Below are positions 23,694 through 31,920 of a stretch of 34,950 nucleotides of DNA, one piece after another. The notes under the pieces are model-generated. The model was not told the DNA's origin, ran no database searches, and worked only from the letters and a program-made list of their open reading frames with translations. Origin of the DNA: Bacteroidales bacterium UBA4333 (GTDB lineage Bacteria; Bacteroidota; Bacteroidia; Bacteroidales; Paludibacteraceae); contig DGTP01000003.1 in NCBI GenBank assembly GCA_002394335.1, positions 1 to 34,950 on the forward strand, written 5' to 3'. The position numbers and the translations under genes were made by a program. Numbering within the stretch: position 1 is the stretch's first letter; every line of letters begins with the position of its first letter.

Positions 23694-25388
23694 ATGGAAC
23701 CCACCATCACCGTTTATTGCAAGAACACCCACTCTTATCATGAAGTTCCGCGCGGAATATCCCTGCTTGAACTCAAAGACCTCATTGGCGTCAAGCTCAA
23801 CTATCCTATTATCGCGGCGCACGTCAACTACAAAGTGGAAAACCTCAAATTCTTGCTCTATAAACCCAAAGATGTGGAGTTCCTCGATGCCAGTTCCCCT
23901 TCCGGCATGCGCGCTTATGTGCGCACGCTCAATATGGTCTTGGCTTGTGCTATCAGAGAACTGTATCCGCGTGCCGACCTCCGTGTTGAGCACCCGATTT
24001 CCAAAGGGTATTACTGCACCCTCCAGTGGTACGAAGCCAAAGACGGAGACCTCAATGCCGAGACTGCCGGACCGCAACTCACGCCGGAGATGGTTCTGGC
24101 CATCAAGGAGCGGATGAAACAGATCATCAGCGAAGACCGCGAGATCTTTGAGGAAGAGAAGCAGACAAAAGAGGTCATCAAGATGTTCGGCACCCGCCAC
24201 GATGGCGAGTCCACTATCTTCCAGACACTCGGCAACCCCTATTGTCGCTATTTCCGCATGGGCGATTATATCGACTATTACACCAGCAGTCTCATGCCTT
24301 CGACCGGATATATCGACATCTTTGATCTGGAGCCGTACTACGACGGGATGCTCCTGCGTATCCCTAACCGTCAGGATCCGAGCAAACTGGAGGACACCCT
24401 CCATCAGGATAGCATGTTCAAGATATTCTCCGAATATAGCGCTTGGAATAAACTTCTCAAAATCAATAATGTCAGCGAGTTCAACGTTGCCTGCAAGAAC
24501 AACCGCTCCTTTGAACTCATCAAACTCGCCGAAGCTCTCCACGAGAAGAAAGTGGCTCAGATAGCAGACCGGATAGCGGAGAAAAAGCCGCGTATCCTCT
24601 TTATTGCGGGTCCCTCTTCCTCCGGTAAGACAACATTCTCCAAGCGTCTGCAGATCCAGTTGATGGTCAATGGCATCCGCCCCGAAGTAATATCAATGGA
24701 TGACTATTTTGTCAACCGCGTAGATACACCGCGTGACGAGAACGGCGACTGGGATTTTGAGAATGTCAACGCAGTTGATCTGCCCTTCTTCCGCCAGCAG
24801 ATGACGGAACTGCTCGAGGGCAAGGAGGTGGAACTGCCATCCTATTCCTTTGAACGGGGAGAGCGTGTTTTTGAGGGACGCAAACTCAAAATGCACCGCG
24901 ACAGCGTCCTCATCATCGAGGGCCTGCACGCACTGAATCCGATTATACTGCCCGATGTGGCACGAAATTTGACATTCAAGATATACGTATCGGCATTGAC
25001 CACCATCAATATCGACAACCACAACTGGATTCCTACTACCGACATCCGATTGCTGCGTCGTATTGTACGTGATTATAAATACCGTGGCTACTCGGCGCGA
25101 GATACTATTGCACGTTGCCCGAGTGTCATCCGCGGAGAGAGCAAATGGATCTACCCCTTCCAGGAGGAAGCCGATGCCATGTTCAACTCCGCATTGCTTT
25201 TCGAGTTGGCAGTGCTTAAACGCCACGCAGAACCGATACTGCAAGAGGTTCCTAAATACTGCGATGAATACACCGAGGCACACCGCCTCATCAAATTCCT
25301 CCAGTATTTTGTACCCATACCGGAGAAAGAAATACCGCCGACGTCCTTGCTGCGTGAGTTTGTGGGAGGTAGTTCGTTCCATTATTAA
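23694..25388 (+). CDS. Nucleoside (uridine) kinase with threonyl-tRNA-synthetase-like N-terminal domains
   Basis: This 564-residue protein fuses two parts. The N-terminal third resembles the TGS and second additional domains of threonyl-tRNA synthetase (TITVYCKNTHSYHEVPRGISL; HPISKGYYCTL). The C-terminal part is a P-loop kinase of the uridine kinase/phosphoribulokinase family with Walker A GPSSSGKTTFSK (about 306-317). It also has SMDDYFVNRVDTPRDENGDWDFE and LIIEGLHALNP. Such fused kinases are common in Bacteroidota and Firmicutes and are annotated as nucleoside kinases; the N-terminal part probably helps bind RNA or a nucleotide, but this is unproven. It starts 12 bases after kdsA and ends 8 bases before the SPOR gene. 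Confidence 0.9.
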   Translation: MEPTITVYCKNTHSYHEVPRGISLLELKDLIGVKLNYPIIAAHVNYKVENLKFLLYKPKDVEFLDASSPSGMRAYVRTLNMVLACAIRELYPRADLRVEHPISKGYYCTLQWYEAKDGDLNAETAGPQLTPEMVLAIKERMKQIISEDREIFEEEKQTKEVIKMFGTRHDGESTIFQTLGNPYCRYFRMGDYIDYYTSSLMPSTGYIDIFDLEPYYDGMLLRIPNRQDPSKLEDTLHQDSMFKIFSEYSAWNKLLKINNVSEFNVACKNNRSFELIKLAEALHEKKVAQIADRIAEKKPRILFIAGPSSSGKTTFSKRLQIQLMVNGIRPEVISMDDYFVNRVDTPRDENGDWDFENVNAVDLPFFRQQMTELLEGKEVELPSYSFERGERVFEGRKLKMHRDSVLIIEGLHALNPIILPDVARNLTFKIYVSALTTINIDNHNWIPTTDIRLLRRIVRDYKYRGYSARDTIARCPSVIRGESKWIYPFQEEADAMFNSALLFELAVLKRHAEPILQEVPKYCDEYTEAHRLIKFLQYFVPIPEKEIPPTSLLREFVGGSSFHY

Positions 25389-25396
25389 TACGAGTT

Positions 25397-25972
25397 ATGA
25401 AGAAATATCTGATTATACTTTTCTGCGCGTCCTTGTGGACCTTGTCTACTACGAAGGCGCAAGACATCTTTCCTGTCAATACGGGAAAGATCGTCCCCTC
25501 AGCAAGCGACAGTCTCGCTACCGATACCACGATGACTGACACTACGGTCATCAAGATATGGCAAGCCCTTCTTCCGGAAGTCACTATCCATCAGCCCCGT
25601 TATATCCGGGTACTGGCGGAAGGCGGATATATCCACCGCTCCTATAGCAAGCAGAACAGGAAGAAGGTCATCCGCGCCAATCCTATCGGATATCGACTGG
25701 AAGTCTATCAGTCGAATGACCAACGAGTGGGACAACAAGAGGCGCAACGCATCTACGCCAAGCTTAACGGACGCGTCTCTGTTCCTGTCTATGTACGGTT
25801 CTACACACCTTTCTGGCGTGTACGCCTTGGAGACTTCGGCTCGCTTGAAGAGGCGAACAATTTCAAGCGCTCCTTCTTGCAGCAGTTCCCCAATATGAAA
25901 GCACACACCTATGTCGTGCGTGACCACATCAGAGCGATTGTTATCAAACAAGCCAAAGAGAAAAAAGAATAA
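25397..25972 (+). CDS. SPOR domain protein, exported
   Basis: A 191-residue exported protein with signal peptide KKYLIILFCASLWTLSTTKAQ, a Ser/Thr/Asp linker (SDSLATDTTMTDTTV) and a C-terminal SPOR domain from about residue 98 (GYRLEVYQSND, then FWRVRLGDFGSLEEANNFKRSF). SPOR domains bind peptidoglycan stripped of stem peptides at the division site. The pairing of SPOR protein with folE is, as I recall, conserved in Bacteroides (often after tpiA, not seen here). The stop overlaps the folE start (TAATG). Confidence 0.9.
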   Translation: MKKYLIILFCASLWTLSTTKAQDIFPVNTGKIVPSASDSLATDTTMTDTTVIKIWQALLPEVTIHQPRYIRVLAEGGYIHRSYSKQNRKKVIRANPIGYRLEVYQSNDQRVGQQEAQRIYAKLNGRVSVPVYVRFYTPFWRVRLGDFGSLEEANNFKRSFLQQFPNMKAHTYVVRDHIRAIVIKQAKEKKE

Positions 25973-26553
25973 TGGATTTACAGCAGTTTACACCCGACGC
26001 AGAGCGTACACAACGAATAGCATCGCATATATCAGCCTTGCTGCAAGAGATAGGCGAGAACCCGGATCGCGAGGGACTTCTCAAAACCCCTGCACGCGTT
26101 GGCAAGGCCATGCAGTTTCTATGCAAGGGATATAACGAAGACCCCGAAGCCATCTTGCGTTCCGCCCTCTTCGAAGAGGACTATCGCCAGATGGTAGTCG
26201 TCAAAGATATTGATTTCTACTCCCTCTGTGAGCACCACATGCTTCCTTTCTTCGGCAAGGTGCATGTGGCATATATTCCTAACGGACGCATTACGGGTCT
26301 GAGCAAGATTGCCCGTGTCGTAGATGTCTTTGCGCGTCGCCTCCAGGTGCAGGAGCGCCTCACCACACAAATCAAGGACTGTATTCAGTCAACCCTTGAC
26401 CCGCTCGGCGTCATGGTTGTTATCGAGGCGGAACACCTCTGCATGCAGATGCGCGGTGTACAGAAACAGCACGCCATGACCGTCACATCCGATTTCACCG
26501 GAGTATTCAATCAGGCTAAAACACGGGAAGAATTCATGAAACTCATCCGATAG
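25972..26553 (+). CDS. folE: GTP cyclohydrolase I
   Basis: This 193-residue enzyme turns GTP into dihydroneopterin triphosphate for folate synthesis. The zinc site is formed by SLCEHHMLPF and the later Cys in EAEHLCMQMRGV. ENPDREGLLKTPARV, GLSKIARVVDVFARRLQVQERLT and QKQHAMTVTSDFTGVF complete the signature. The last three codons (Ile-Arg-stop) form the left arm of a perfect palindrome whose right arm encodes the same end for the opposing gene. Confidence 0.97.
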   Translation: MDLQQFTPDAERTQRIASHISALLQEIGENPDREGLLKTPARVGKAMQFLCKGYNEDPEAILRSALFEEDYRQMVVVKDIDFYSLCEHHMLPFFGKVHVAYIPNGRITGLSKIARVVDVFARRLQVQERLTTQIKDCIQSTLDPLGVMVVIEAEHLCMQMRGVQKQHAMTVTSDFTGVFNQAKTREEFMKLIR

Positions 26554-26564
26554 TTCTATCGGAT
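26545..26564. terminator. Perfect palindrome spanning the stop codons of two convergent genes
   Basis: ATCCGATAG (26545-26553), a two-base TT centre, then CTATCGGAT (26556-26564). Both strands read Ile-Arg-stop through it, so it ends folE on the plus strand and the PorZ-like gene on the minus strand. The hairpin could act as a bidirectional transcript end or 3' stabiliser. There is no long T-run after it, so intrinsic termination is not certain. Confidence 0.6.
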
Positions 26565-29500
26565 TACCAGAATTTTCACTACTGTACGGGAGCCGTCAGG
26601 CGCATTACACAAGGCGGTATAGACGCCGCCTTTGGCGCGCTTGCCGCTTTGTGTTTTTCCATCCCAGACAGCCATTCCGCCGTGGCTCTTGGTCTTGCAT
26701 ACCAGATTGCCGCTTTCGTCAACGATATTGACCACCGTATTCTCCATCAATCCGGCAACAGAGATCATGCCGCCGTAGTTCGGACGGACTGGGTTGGGGA
26801 AAGCATAAGCCTGCTTCAGGTCTTCCTGAGGCTCACTTGCATCGGCGCGATAGGAGGCTATACCGTTAGCCGTACCTACAAACACTTCACCCGTCTTGGG
26901 CATGATAGCGATCGACTGTATGGTGTTAGAGGGCAGCAGGGAGTTGTTCTCCGTAAAATGCGCCACGGTGATAGTATCATCTTCTATCAGATACAGACCT
27001 GAGTTCGCTGTTCCTATCCACATCCGGTTGCCCCCATCCACAGCCAGACAGTTGATCTGCTCGTCGCCTAACAGATAGTCGCCCAGTTTCGTTCCGTCAT
27101 TCCGCGGGATAATAATGCGTTCGCAGACATTACTGCTGAAGAAGTCCGACTCTTTCGACAGCAACAGCACTCCTTTGTCGGTACCTATCCAGATACGATT
27201 GGTATGATCTTGTTCTATGCATCGGAACTGCGTCGGCGTTAACACATTGCCATTCTGATCCACCAGCGAACTGCGCACCATACATTTGTCGTCGCCCGTA
27301 TAAGTCGGTGTTCCGCCGTCGTTCAGTAGTATCAGACGCGGAGTCTCACGCTGGTCCATCATCCATTTCAGGTTCTTGTTGCGTTTGTCCACGTATATGC
27401 CGAACGGCGTTTTCAGCGGCTCTATCTCGCTGCCTTGATACTTGAGTTTCAGACCTGTCCATTGACCGTAAGGGGTACGTATATGCAGCGGCTCGCCACT
27501 CTCGGTGGAGTTCATCACCCACAGGTTTCCGTCCTTATCCCACATCGCTCCATCGGTACGAGTATAGTAATAGTCGGATGCATCGGCAGTTGCCTTTCGG
27601 AGTGAACTGTTGCTGCTGTCATAGTGAGCCACCGCCTTGTAGTTCTTAAACTCGAACACGCCCGTGCCGTATGTTGCCACATAGAAATGTCCAGGGTCTG
27701 CTGCATCTATGGCATAACTTACGGCATCGCGGATATCATGACCGGTGTAATACCATGTATCCGGCCAAGGGATACCTTTCCACTGCTGTCCGTCATAGAT
27801 ACTCAGGCTGCTCTGCCGCCCGAACTGCTCTGCCCAGCGGCCACCCGGTGCCACATACAACCGGTCATGGGCGATTTGCAACCGGTAACCGAAATTGCTC
27901 AACGGACCTTCCGCCTCGTATCGTTCATCGCCGGCGGTACTCAGCCGTACAACACCTTTGCCCTCCTCTGCCAGCCAGTACTCGCCATTGGAGTACACCG
28001 CATCGGCAGCTACATAAGTATCACTCAGCCATACTGTCGCATCCTCTTCGCCCAGCCGCAGCAGACCTTTGTTCTGCCGGTAGCCTAACAGCTGGCCGCC
28101 GCTCACGTGCATCCATTTCATCGGCTCTGCCACCACTTGCTTCCATCCCTTTCCCTCACGGCGGTACAATGTGTCATGCGCCAGAACATAGATCTTGTCT
28201 TCGTACACCGCTGCCTGCTGCACTTCCTCAAACGGGATCTCCTCTTGTTGCCAGAAGGAGAAGTCCACCAGGTTATCCTTCAGAGCAGCCTTGTACATCC
28301 TGTCGTAGGAGAAAGCATAGAGGCTATCGCCCATTTCCACCACCTGCTGTACCTCTACCGATCCGGCATTCTCGCCGATATAGTAAGTCTCGCTCACCTC
28401 GGCTTTGCGCGGCTGCAAGGCGATAACACCGAATGGCATTGCCAGATAACTGTTTCTGCTGCCCACGGCGATGCTGTTGATATTCACTGCCATCGAACCT
28501 GCCTTCATCGACAGATCCGGCATCGGAATCACACTGCCGTCTTCCTCAACTATGTCTATCTGGCCGTTCCCGTAAGCCACGATCAGTCGCTCCGCCCCTT
28601 TATCGTAGGCGATATGGCTCACTCCTGTGCCACTCAGACCGGTTGACTTGCTCAGGCACTCCAATCTGTTGTCGGCTCTGTCAATACTGAAGAGAGCACC
28701 GTTGGCAACAGCATAGATATGGCTGTTTGAGGCCGTTATCTCTTGTGCATTGGAGTAGGACAGATGCAGCTGCCAGAGCAGCATACTGCCTTTGTCCTCA
28801 TCCCCGCTCTTTTCCTCTGCAGCCTTCAGACTTTCATCATTGCCCTTGGGGTCATATTTCACCAATCCTTCCGAGGTGCCGATCCATACGCAGCCGTCCT
28901 CGTTGCTGCTCAGCGACAGGATGCCGTTGGCGGACATCGCCGAGTTGTCGGTGGTATAGTGTGCCAGAATCTCCGTTGCGTCTTCGTCCAACTCATACAC
29001 GCCCAGCGTCTCCGTGCCTACCCATATATGCCCGTCAGGTGTTTGACACAAAGCCGTTACCCGCAGGGTCGTGATCGGGTTCTCGCCATTGCCGTCCATC
29101 ACCTCCGGCTGTACAATCATCTCCGATTGGAACGCATCCGTCTCCTCGTCTATATATGCCGCACCTTGGTCGGTAGCCAGCCATATCCGCCCTTTGCTGT
29201 CTTGCATCATGGCGAAGATGTTGTTGGGTTTGAAGGTTCTGCCTTGCCGGTTCAGCCACTGGCTGTGATAGCATACTCTGTCGTCGCTGCTGTCTATCGT
29301 TCCGTTGTCGTCCAGCGTGATCACACCCGTGTTCTTGTAGGCGATGCCTATCCATTTCAAGTGCTCGTTCCGCCGGTCGATAATCAGGTCGGCGGGTATC
29401 TCTATCTGCATCAGCTGTCCGTCTATCGTCAGCGGTATTCCTTTATACTCCTCGCCGTCTTTCACCACCACTTGGTTAGCCACCGAACCGGCATTCAGCA

Positions 29501-30623
29501 TCCACAGCCGCCCCTGGCGGTCAAAATGTGCCCCCAACAGACGCGTGTACTCGTCGGCACTGTTCGGAATAGCAGACTCTATCACGCCGTTTGCCGTGGT
29601 ATGACCTACACACCGGTCGCCGCGGAACTCATACAGTCCCGTGCCGTAACTGGTTGCAAAATAGTGATTTTCATCTTGGGGATCTACGGCGATATTCATC
29701 ATGTCTCGCACTTTGGCGACTCCGCTCTGTGCACGGATGCTATCGGCAAGAATGGTGTACCAGCTGTTGCCTCTGTAGCGCATCACGTGCCCCTGCTTGC
29801 CATATTGGCTGGTCCACCGTCCGCCCGCAAGCATAAACACCTGTCCGCCTACGGCGGATACATAATACGACTCGTTCGTAACCGGTCCCTGAGGCTTGTA
29901 TGTTATCCGTGAAGTAGAGGTAAACCGCACGATGCCTTCGCCATGACCGGCATACCAGTGGCTCGTTCCGTCATGGTAGTGTTTCCCTTTCTCTTCATCC
30001 GGAGCCACACGGTGTCCTTTCTCGCGCTTCCACACCCGGTAATCCACCAGGTTATCTTTCATCCCTGCGCAGAAGAGACTGTCCGCATCGTAGGCATAGA
30101 TGCTGTCACCGCTTATCCTGACATCAGAAATCGGCTTCTCTTTTCCGCCAGGCAGCAACCAGTAACTGTCCACCAGTTTTCTGCTCCGCATATCCATTGT
30201 TTGGATACCGTAGTGGGTAGAGAGGTACGCAGTCGTCTTGTCGATCGTGATGTTATAGATCGTCTTCTGCTGCGTCATATCCTTGTCGTACAACTCGCCG
30301 ATGTATTGTACGCCGTTTTTCGAGAGGAGGTCTATCTTGCCGTTCTTGTATCCTATCAGCAGGGATTGGGAGGTCTTGTCATAATGAATAGCCGTGATAC
30401 CCGTTCCGTGCAGACCCGAACCGTTGTTGTATATCCGTATCTGCTCCGTACTCTTATCTACGGAAAACAGACTGCCGTCAGACAGAGCATATACACACTC
30501 ATTGCCCAAAGCAATCTGTTCTACGTTATTGTACGCAAAAAACGTAGTCCACTTCTGTGCTTGTGCGGCCACACACACCGCCGCTATCAGCACACTACTC
30601 ACTATCTTTTTCCACTCACTCAA
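26556..30623 (-). CDS. Doubled PorZ-like beta-propeller protein with type IX secretion C-terminal domain
   Basis: This 1355-residue exported protein resembles PorZ, a propeller protein of the type IX sortase complex that presents A-LPS on the cell surface. It has a signal peptide (EWKKIVSSVLIAAVCVAAQAQ) and two copies of the same layout. Module 1 runs about 24-590 (WTTFFAYNNVEQIALG, GLHGTGITAIHYDK, LVDYRVW). Module 2 starts at Trp617 (WQLHLSYSNAQEI, GLSGTGVSHIAYDK, LVDFSFW). An acidic linker (NDESLKAAEEKSGDEDKGS) joins them. A C-terminal domain from about 1273 (YAFPNPVRPNYGG to TVVKILVIR) is type-A sorting-signal-like. P. gingivalis PorZ is about 780 residues, so this is a full duplication or fusion. 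The start is TTG at 30623: an in-frame TGA lies just upstream and no ATG is near. It follows the HIT gene by 21 bases. Confidence 0.85.
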   Translation of the reverse strand: MSEWKKIVSSVLIAAVCVAAQAQKWTTFFAYNNVEQIALGNECVYALSDGSLFSVDKSTEQIRIYNNGSGLHGTGITAIHYDKTSQSLLIGYKNGKIDLLSKNGVQYIGELYDKDMTQQKTIYNITIDKTTAYLSTHYGIQTMDMRSRKLVDSYWLLPGGKEKPISDVRISGDSIYAYDADSLFCAGMKDNLVDYRVWKREKGHRVAPDEEKGKHYHDGTSHWYAGHGEGIVRFTSTSRITYKPQGPVTNESYYVSAVGGQVFMLAGGRWTSQYGKQGHVMRYRGNSWYTILADSIRAQSGVAKVRDMMNIAVDPQDENHYFATSYGTGLYEFRGDRCVGHTTANGVIESAIPNSADEYTRLLGAHFDRQGRLWMLNAGSVANQVVVKDGEEYKGIPLTIDGQLMQIEIPADLIIDRRNEHLKWIGIAYKNTGVITLDDNGTIDSSDDRVCYHSQWLNRQGRTFKPNNIFAMMQDSKGRIWLATDQGAAYIDEETDAFQSEMIVQPEVMDGNGENPITTLRVTALCQTPDGHIWVGTETLGVYELDEDATEILAHYTTDNSAMSANGILSLSSNEDGCVWIGTSEGLVKYDPKGNDESLKAAEEKSGDEDKGSMLLWQLHLSYSNAQEITASNSHIYAVANGALFSIDRADNRLECLSKSTGLSGTGVSHIAYDKGAERLIVAYGNGQIDIVEEDGSVIPMPDLSMKAGSMAVNINSIAVGSRNSYLAMPFGVIALQPRKAEVSETYYIGENAGSVEVQQVVEMGDSLYAFSYDRMYKAALKDNLVDFSFWQQEEIPFEEVQQAAVYEDKIYVLAHDTLYRREGKGWKQVVAEPMKWMHVSGGQLLGYRQNKGLLRLGEEDATVWLSDTYVAADAVYSNGEYWLAEEGKGVVRLSTAGDERYEAEGPLSNFGYRLQIAHDRLYVAPGGRWAEQFGRQSSLSIYDGQQWKGIPWPDTWYYTGHDIRDAVSYAIDAADPGHFYVATYGTGVFEFKNYKAVAHYDSSNSSLRKATADASDYYYTRTDGAMWDKDGNLWVMNSTESGEPLHIRTPYGQWTGLKLKYQGSEIEPLKTPFGIYVDKRNKNLKWMMDQRETPRLILLNDGGTPTYTGDDKCMVRSSLVDQNGNVLTPTQFRCIEQDHTNRIWIGTDKGVLLLSKESDFFSSNVCERIIIPRNDGTKLGDYLLGDEQINCLAVDGGNRMWIGTANSGLYLIEDDTITVAHFTENNSLLPSNTIQSIAIMPKTGEVFVGTANGIASYRADASEPQEDLKQAYAFPNPVRPNYGGMISVAGLMENTVVNIVDESGNLVCKTKSHGGMAVWDGKTQSGKRAKGGVYTALCNAPDGSRTVVKILVIR

Positions 30624-30644
30624 CTTCTTTCAGCTCTCAACTTC

Positions 30645-31055
30645 CTAAGCTTCTCTCTCCACCGCTTCGGCTATCGAATTGGCTATCTCTGCCATCTCTT
30701 CGGCAGGAAGCGACAGTTTCGGGTTGCTGAACAGCATATCACCTTCCGTATTCAGCGGCACCAGATGTACATGCACATGGTTAACCTCCATCCCTAACAC
30801 TGCTACGCCTACACGCTTGCAGCCGGTTGCCTCTTTCAGTCCTTTCGCCACTTTCTTGGCAAAAACCATCAGCCCTGCCAGCGTCTCGTCGTCCAGATTG
30901 AAGATATAGTCCTCCTCCGGCTCGCTCAGCTTCGGGATCACCAGAGTGTGACCCTTCTGCAGCGGATTGATGTCCAGAAAAGCATAATAGCGCTCATCCT
31001 CCGCCACCTTGTAGCTGGGGATCTCGCCCTTGATGATTCGGGTAAAAATAGTCAT
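30645..31055 (-). CDS. HIT family nucleotide hydrolase
   Basis: A 136-residue HIT protein with the histidine triad HVHVHL, preceded by KGHTLVIPK and SYKVAEDERYYAFLDINPLQ. Such proteins hydrolyse nucleoside phosphoramidates or dinucleotides in the cytoplasm; the exact substrate is unknown. It lies 12 bases after greA and 21 bases before the PorZ-like gene. greA followed by a HIT gene is a familiar Bacteroidota pair. Confidence 0.93.
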   Translation of the reverse strand: MTIFTRIIKGEIPSYKVAEDERYYAFLDINPLQKGHTLVIPKLSEPEEDYIFNLDDETLAGLMVFAKKVAKGLKEATGCKRVGVAVLGMEVNHVHVHLVPLNTEGDMLFSNPKLSLPAEEMAEIANSIAEAVEREA

Positions 31056-31067
31056 AGTCTCAATCTT

Positions 31068-31538
31068 TTAGAGCGAAATCTCCAATATCTCAAACTCCAT
31101 CACTCCTGCCGGCACTTGTACCTGGGCGATGTCACCCACTTTCTTGCCTAACAGACCTTTGGCAATAGGAGTCGTCACGGCGATCTTGCCTTCCATGCTG
31201 TTGGCTTCGCCTTCGGTCACCAGCTGGTAGGTCTTCTCCGCGCCCGTTTTCTTCACGCGCACGCGTACCTTAGTTAATATCTGTACCTCGTCCGTCGAGA
31301 CCGTACTCTGGTCTATGATACGCGCATCCATGATACGTGCTTTGATCTGAGCTATCTTGCTCTCTAACATCCCTTGTTCCTCTTTTGCCGCGTCATATTC
31401 GGCATTCTCGCTCAAATCGCCTTTGTCACGCGCCTCAGCTATCGCCGCTATCACACGCGGGCGCTCCACTGCCTCCAACTGCTGGAGTTCTTCTTTCAGT
31501 TTCTGCAGACCTTCTGCAGTCATGTATGTTACTGCCAT
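31068..31538 (-). CDS. greA: Transcription elongation factor GreA
   Basis: A 156-residue GreA: an N-terminal coiled coil carrying the acidic tip (ARDKGDLSENAEYDAAKEEQ), which reaches into the polymerase secondary channel to rescue backtracked complexes, then the C-terminal FKBP-like domain (ANSMEGKIAVTTPIAKGLLGKKVGD). Length equals the family norm. It is preceded by a 38-residue small gene and a terminator-like hairpin. Confidence 0.97.
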   Translation of the reverse strand: MAVTYMTAEGLQKLKEELQQLEAVERPRVIAAIAEARDKGDLSENAEYDAAKEEQGMLESKIAQIKARIMDARIIDQSTVSTDEVQILTKVRVRVKKTGAEKTYQLVTEGEANSMEGKIAVTTPIAKGLLGKKVGDIAQVQVPAGVMEFEILEISL

Positions 31539-31560
31539 ATTTCTTTGTGTTTTATTTCTA

Positions 31561-31677
31561 TTACCATTTGCGGTTCAGTATCTCCGATGCTATCACGGCT
31601 TTACGAACCTCCTCCACGCTTTCCAGATCCGGAAGATTGGTGGGTTGTTTTTCCAGTATTTCTTCGTTCATATTCAT
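31561..31677 (-). CDS. Small acidic protein of 38 residues upstream of greA
   Basis: Start ATG 31677 (a second ATG at 31671), stop TAA 31561-31563. The sequence is acidic then basic at the end: EEILEKQPTNLPDLESVEEV, then RKAVIASEILNRKW. The ending 'RKA.I.SEIL..K' looks like the end of short uncharacterised Bacteroidales proteins I have seen, so it is probably a real gene rather than chance, but I know no function. It lies between a terminator-like hairpin and greA (22-base gap). Confidence 0.6.
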   Translation of the reverse strand: MNMNEEILEKQPTNLPDLESVEEVRKAVIASEILNRKW

Positions 31678-31698
31678 ATAGTTTTTTTTTGAGATTTG

Positions 31699-31732
31699 AA
31701 AAAACAATAGGAAACTTCCCAGCCTCCTATTG
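31699..31732 (-). terminator. Terminator-like hairpin in the leader of the greA operon (possible attenuator)
   Basis: On the minus strand an 8 bp stem (CAATAGGA, 31732-31725, with TCCTATTG, 31712-31705) and a 12-base loop are followed by six T (31704-31699). It lies about 45 bases after the -7 element and before the first start codon at 31677. As no gene ends here on the minus strand, it cannot be an ordinary 3' terminator. It may control readthrough into greA or end a short RNA. Confidence 0.6.
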
Positions 31733-31777
31733 CTTATTAAACCTAAACCTTAACTATGAAAATTTTATTTTCGACTG

Positions 31778-31809
31778 CAAAGGTACTACATTTTTTTCAC
31801 ATACGCAAA
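31778..31809 (-). promoter_or_regulatory. Bacteroidota-type promoter of the greA operon
   Basis: On the minus strand TTTG (31806-31809) and TACCTTTG (31778-31785) are separated by 20 bases. It diverges from the promoter at 31866-31897, leaving about 55 bases of AT-rich sequence between them. Confidence 0.75.
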
Positions 31810-31865
31810 TTATTTTTCCTTTTTTTCGTAAAAACACATCTATTTGTTCATTTTTCCACCTAAAA

Positions 31866-31897
31866 CTTGCGTATATTGGATTTTTATTGTACCTTTG
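31866..31897 (+). promoter_or_regulatory. Bacteroidota-type promoter of the isomerase-like gene
   Basis: CTTG at 31866-31869 and TACCTTTG at 31890-31897 are separated by 20 bases. The -7 element lies inside the N-terminal part of a longer open frame, which argues that translation starts at the ATG at 31921 and not at 31867. Confidence 0.75.
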
Positions 31898-31920
31898 TAC
31901 CATATTTAATCACTAATACC

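Noticed and set aside
28743..29912. Plus-strand open frame of 389 codons opposite the PorZ-like gene
   Set aside because: Shadow of the repetitive propeller gene; no recognisable domain.
31867..31920. Upstream start of the isomerase-like gene
   Set aside because: The promoter -7 element (31890-31897) lies inside this stretch, so it is probably not translated.
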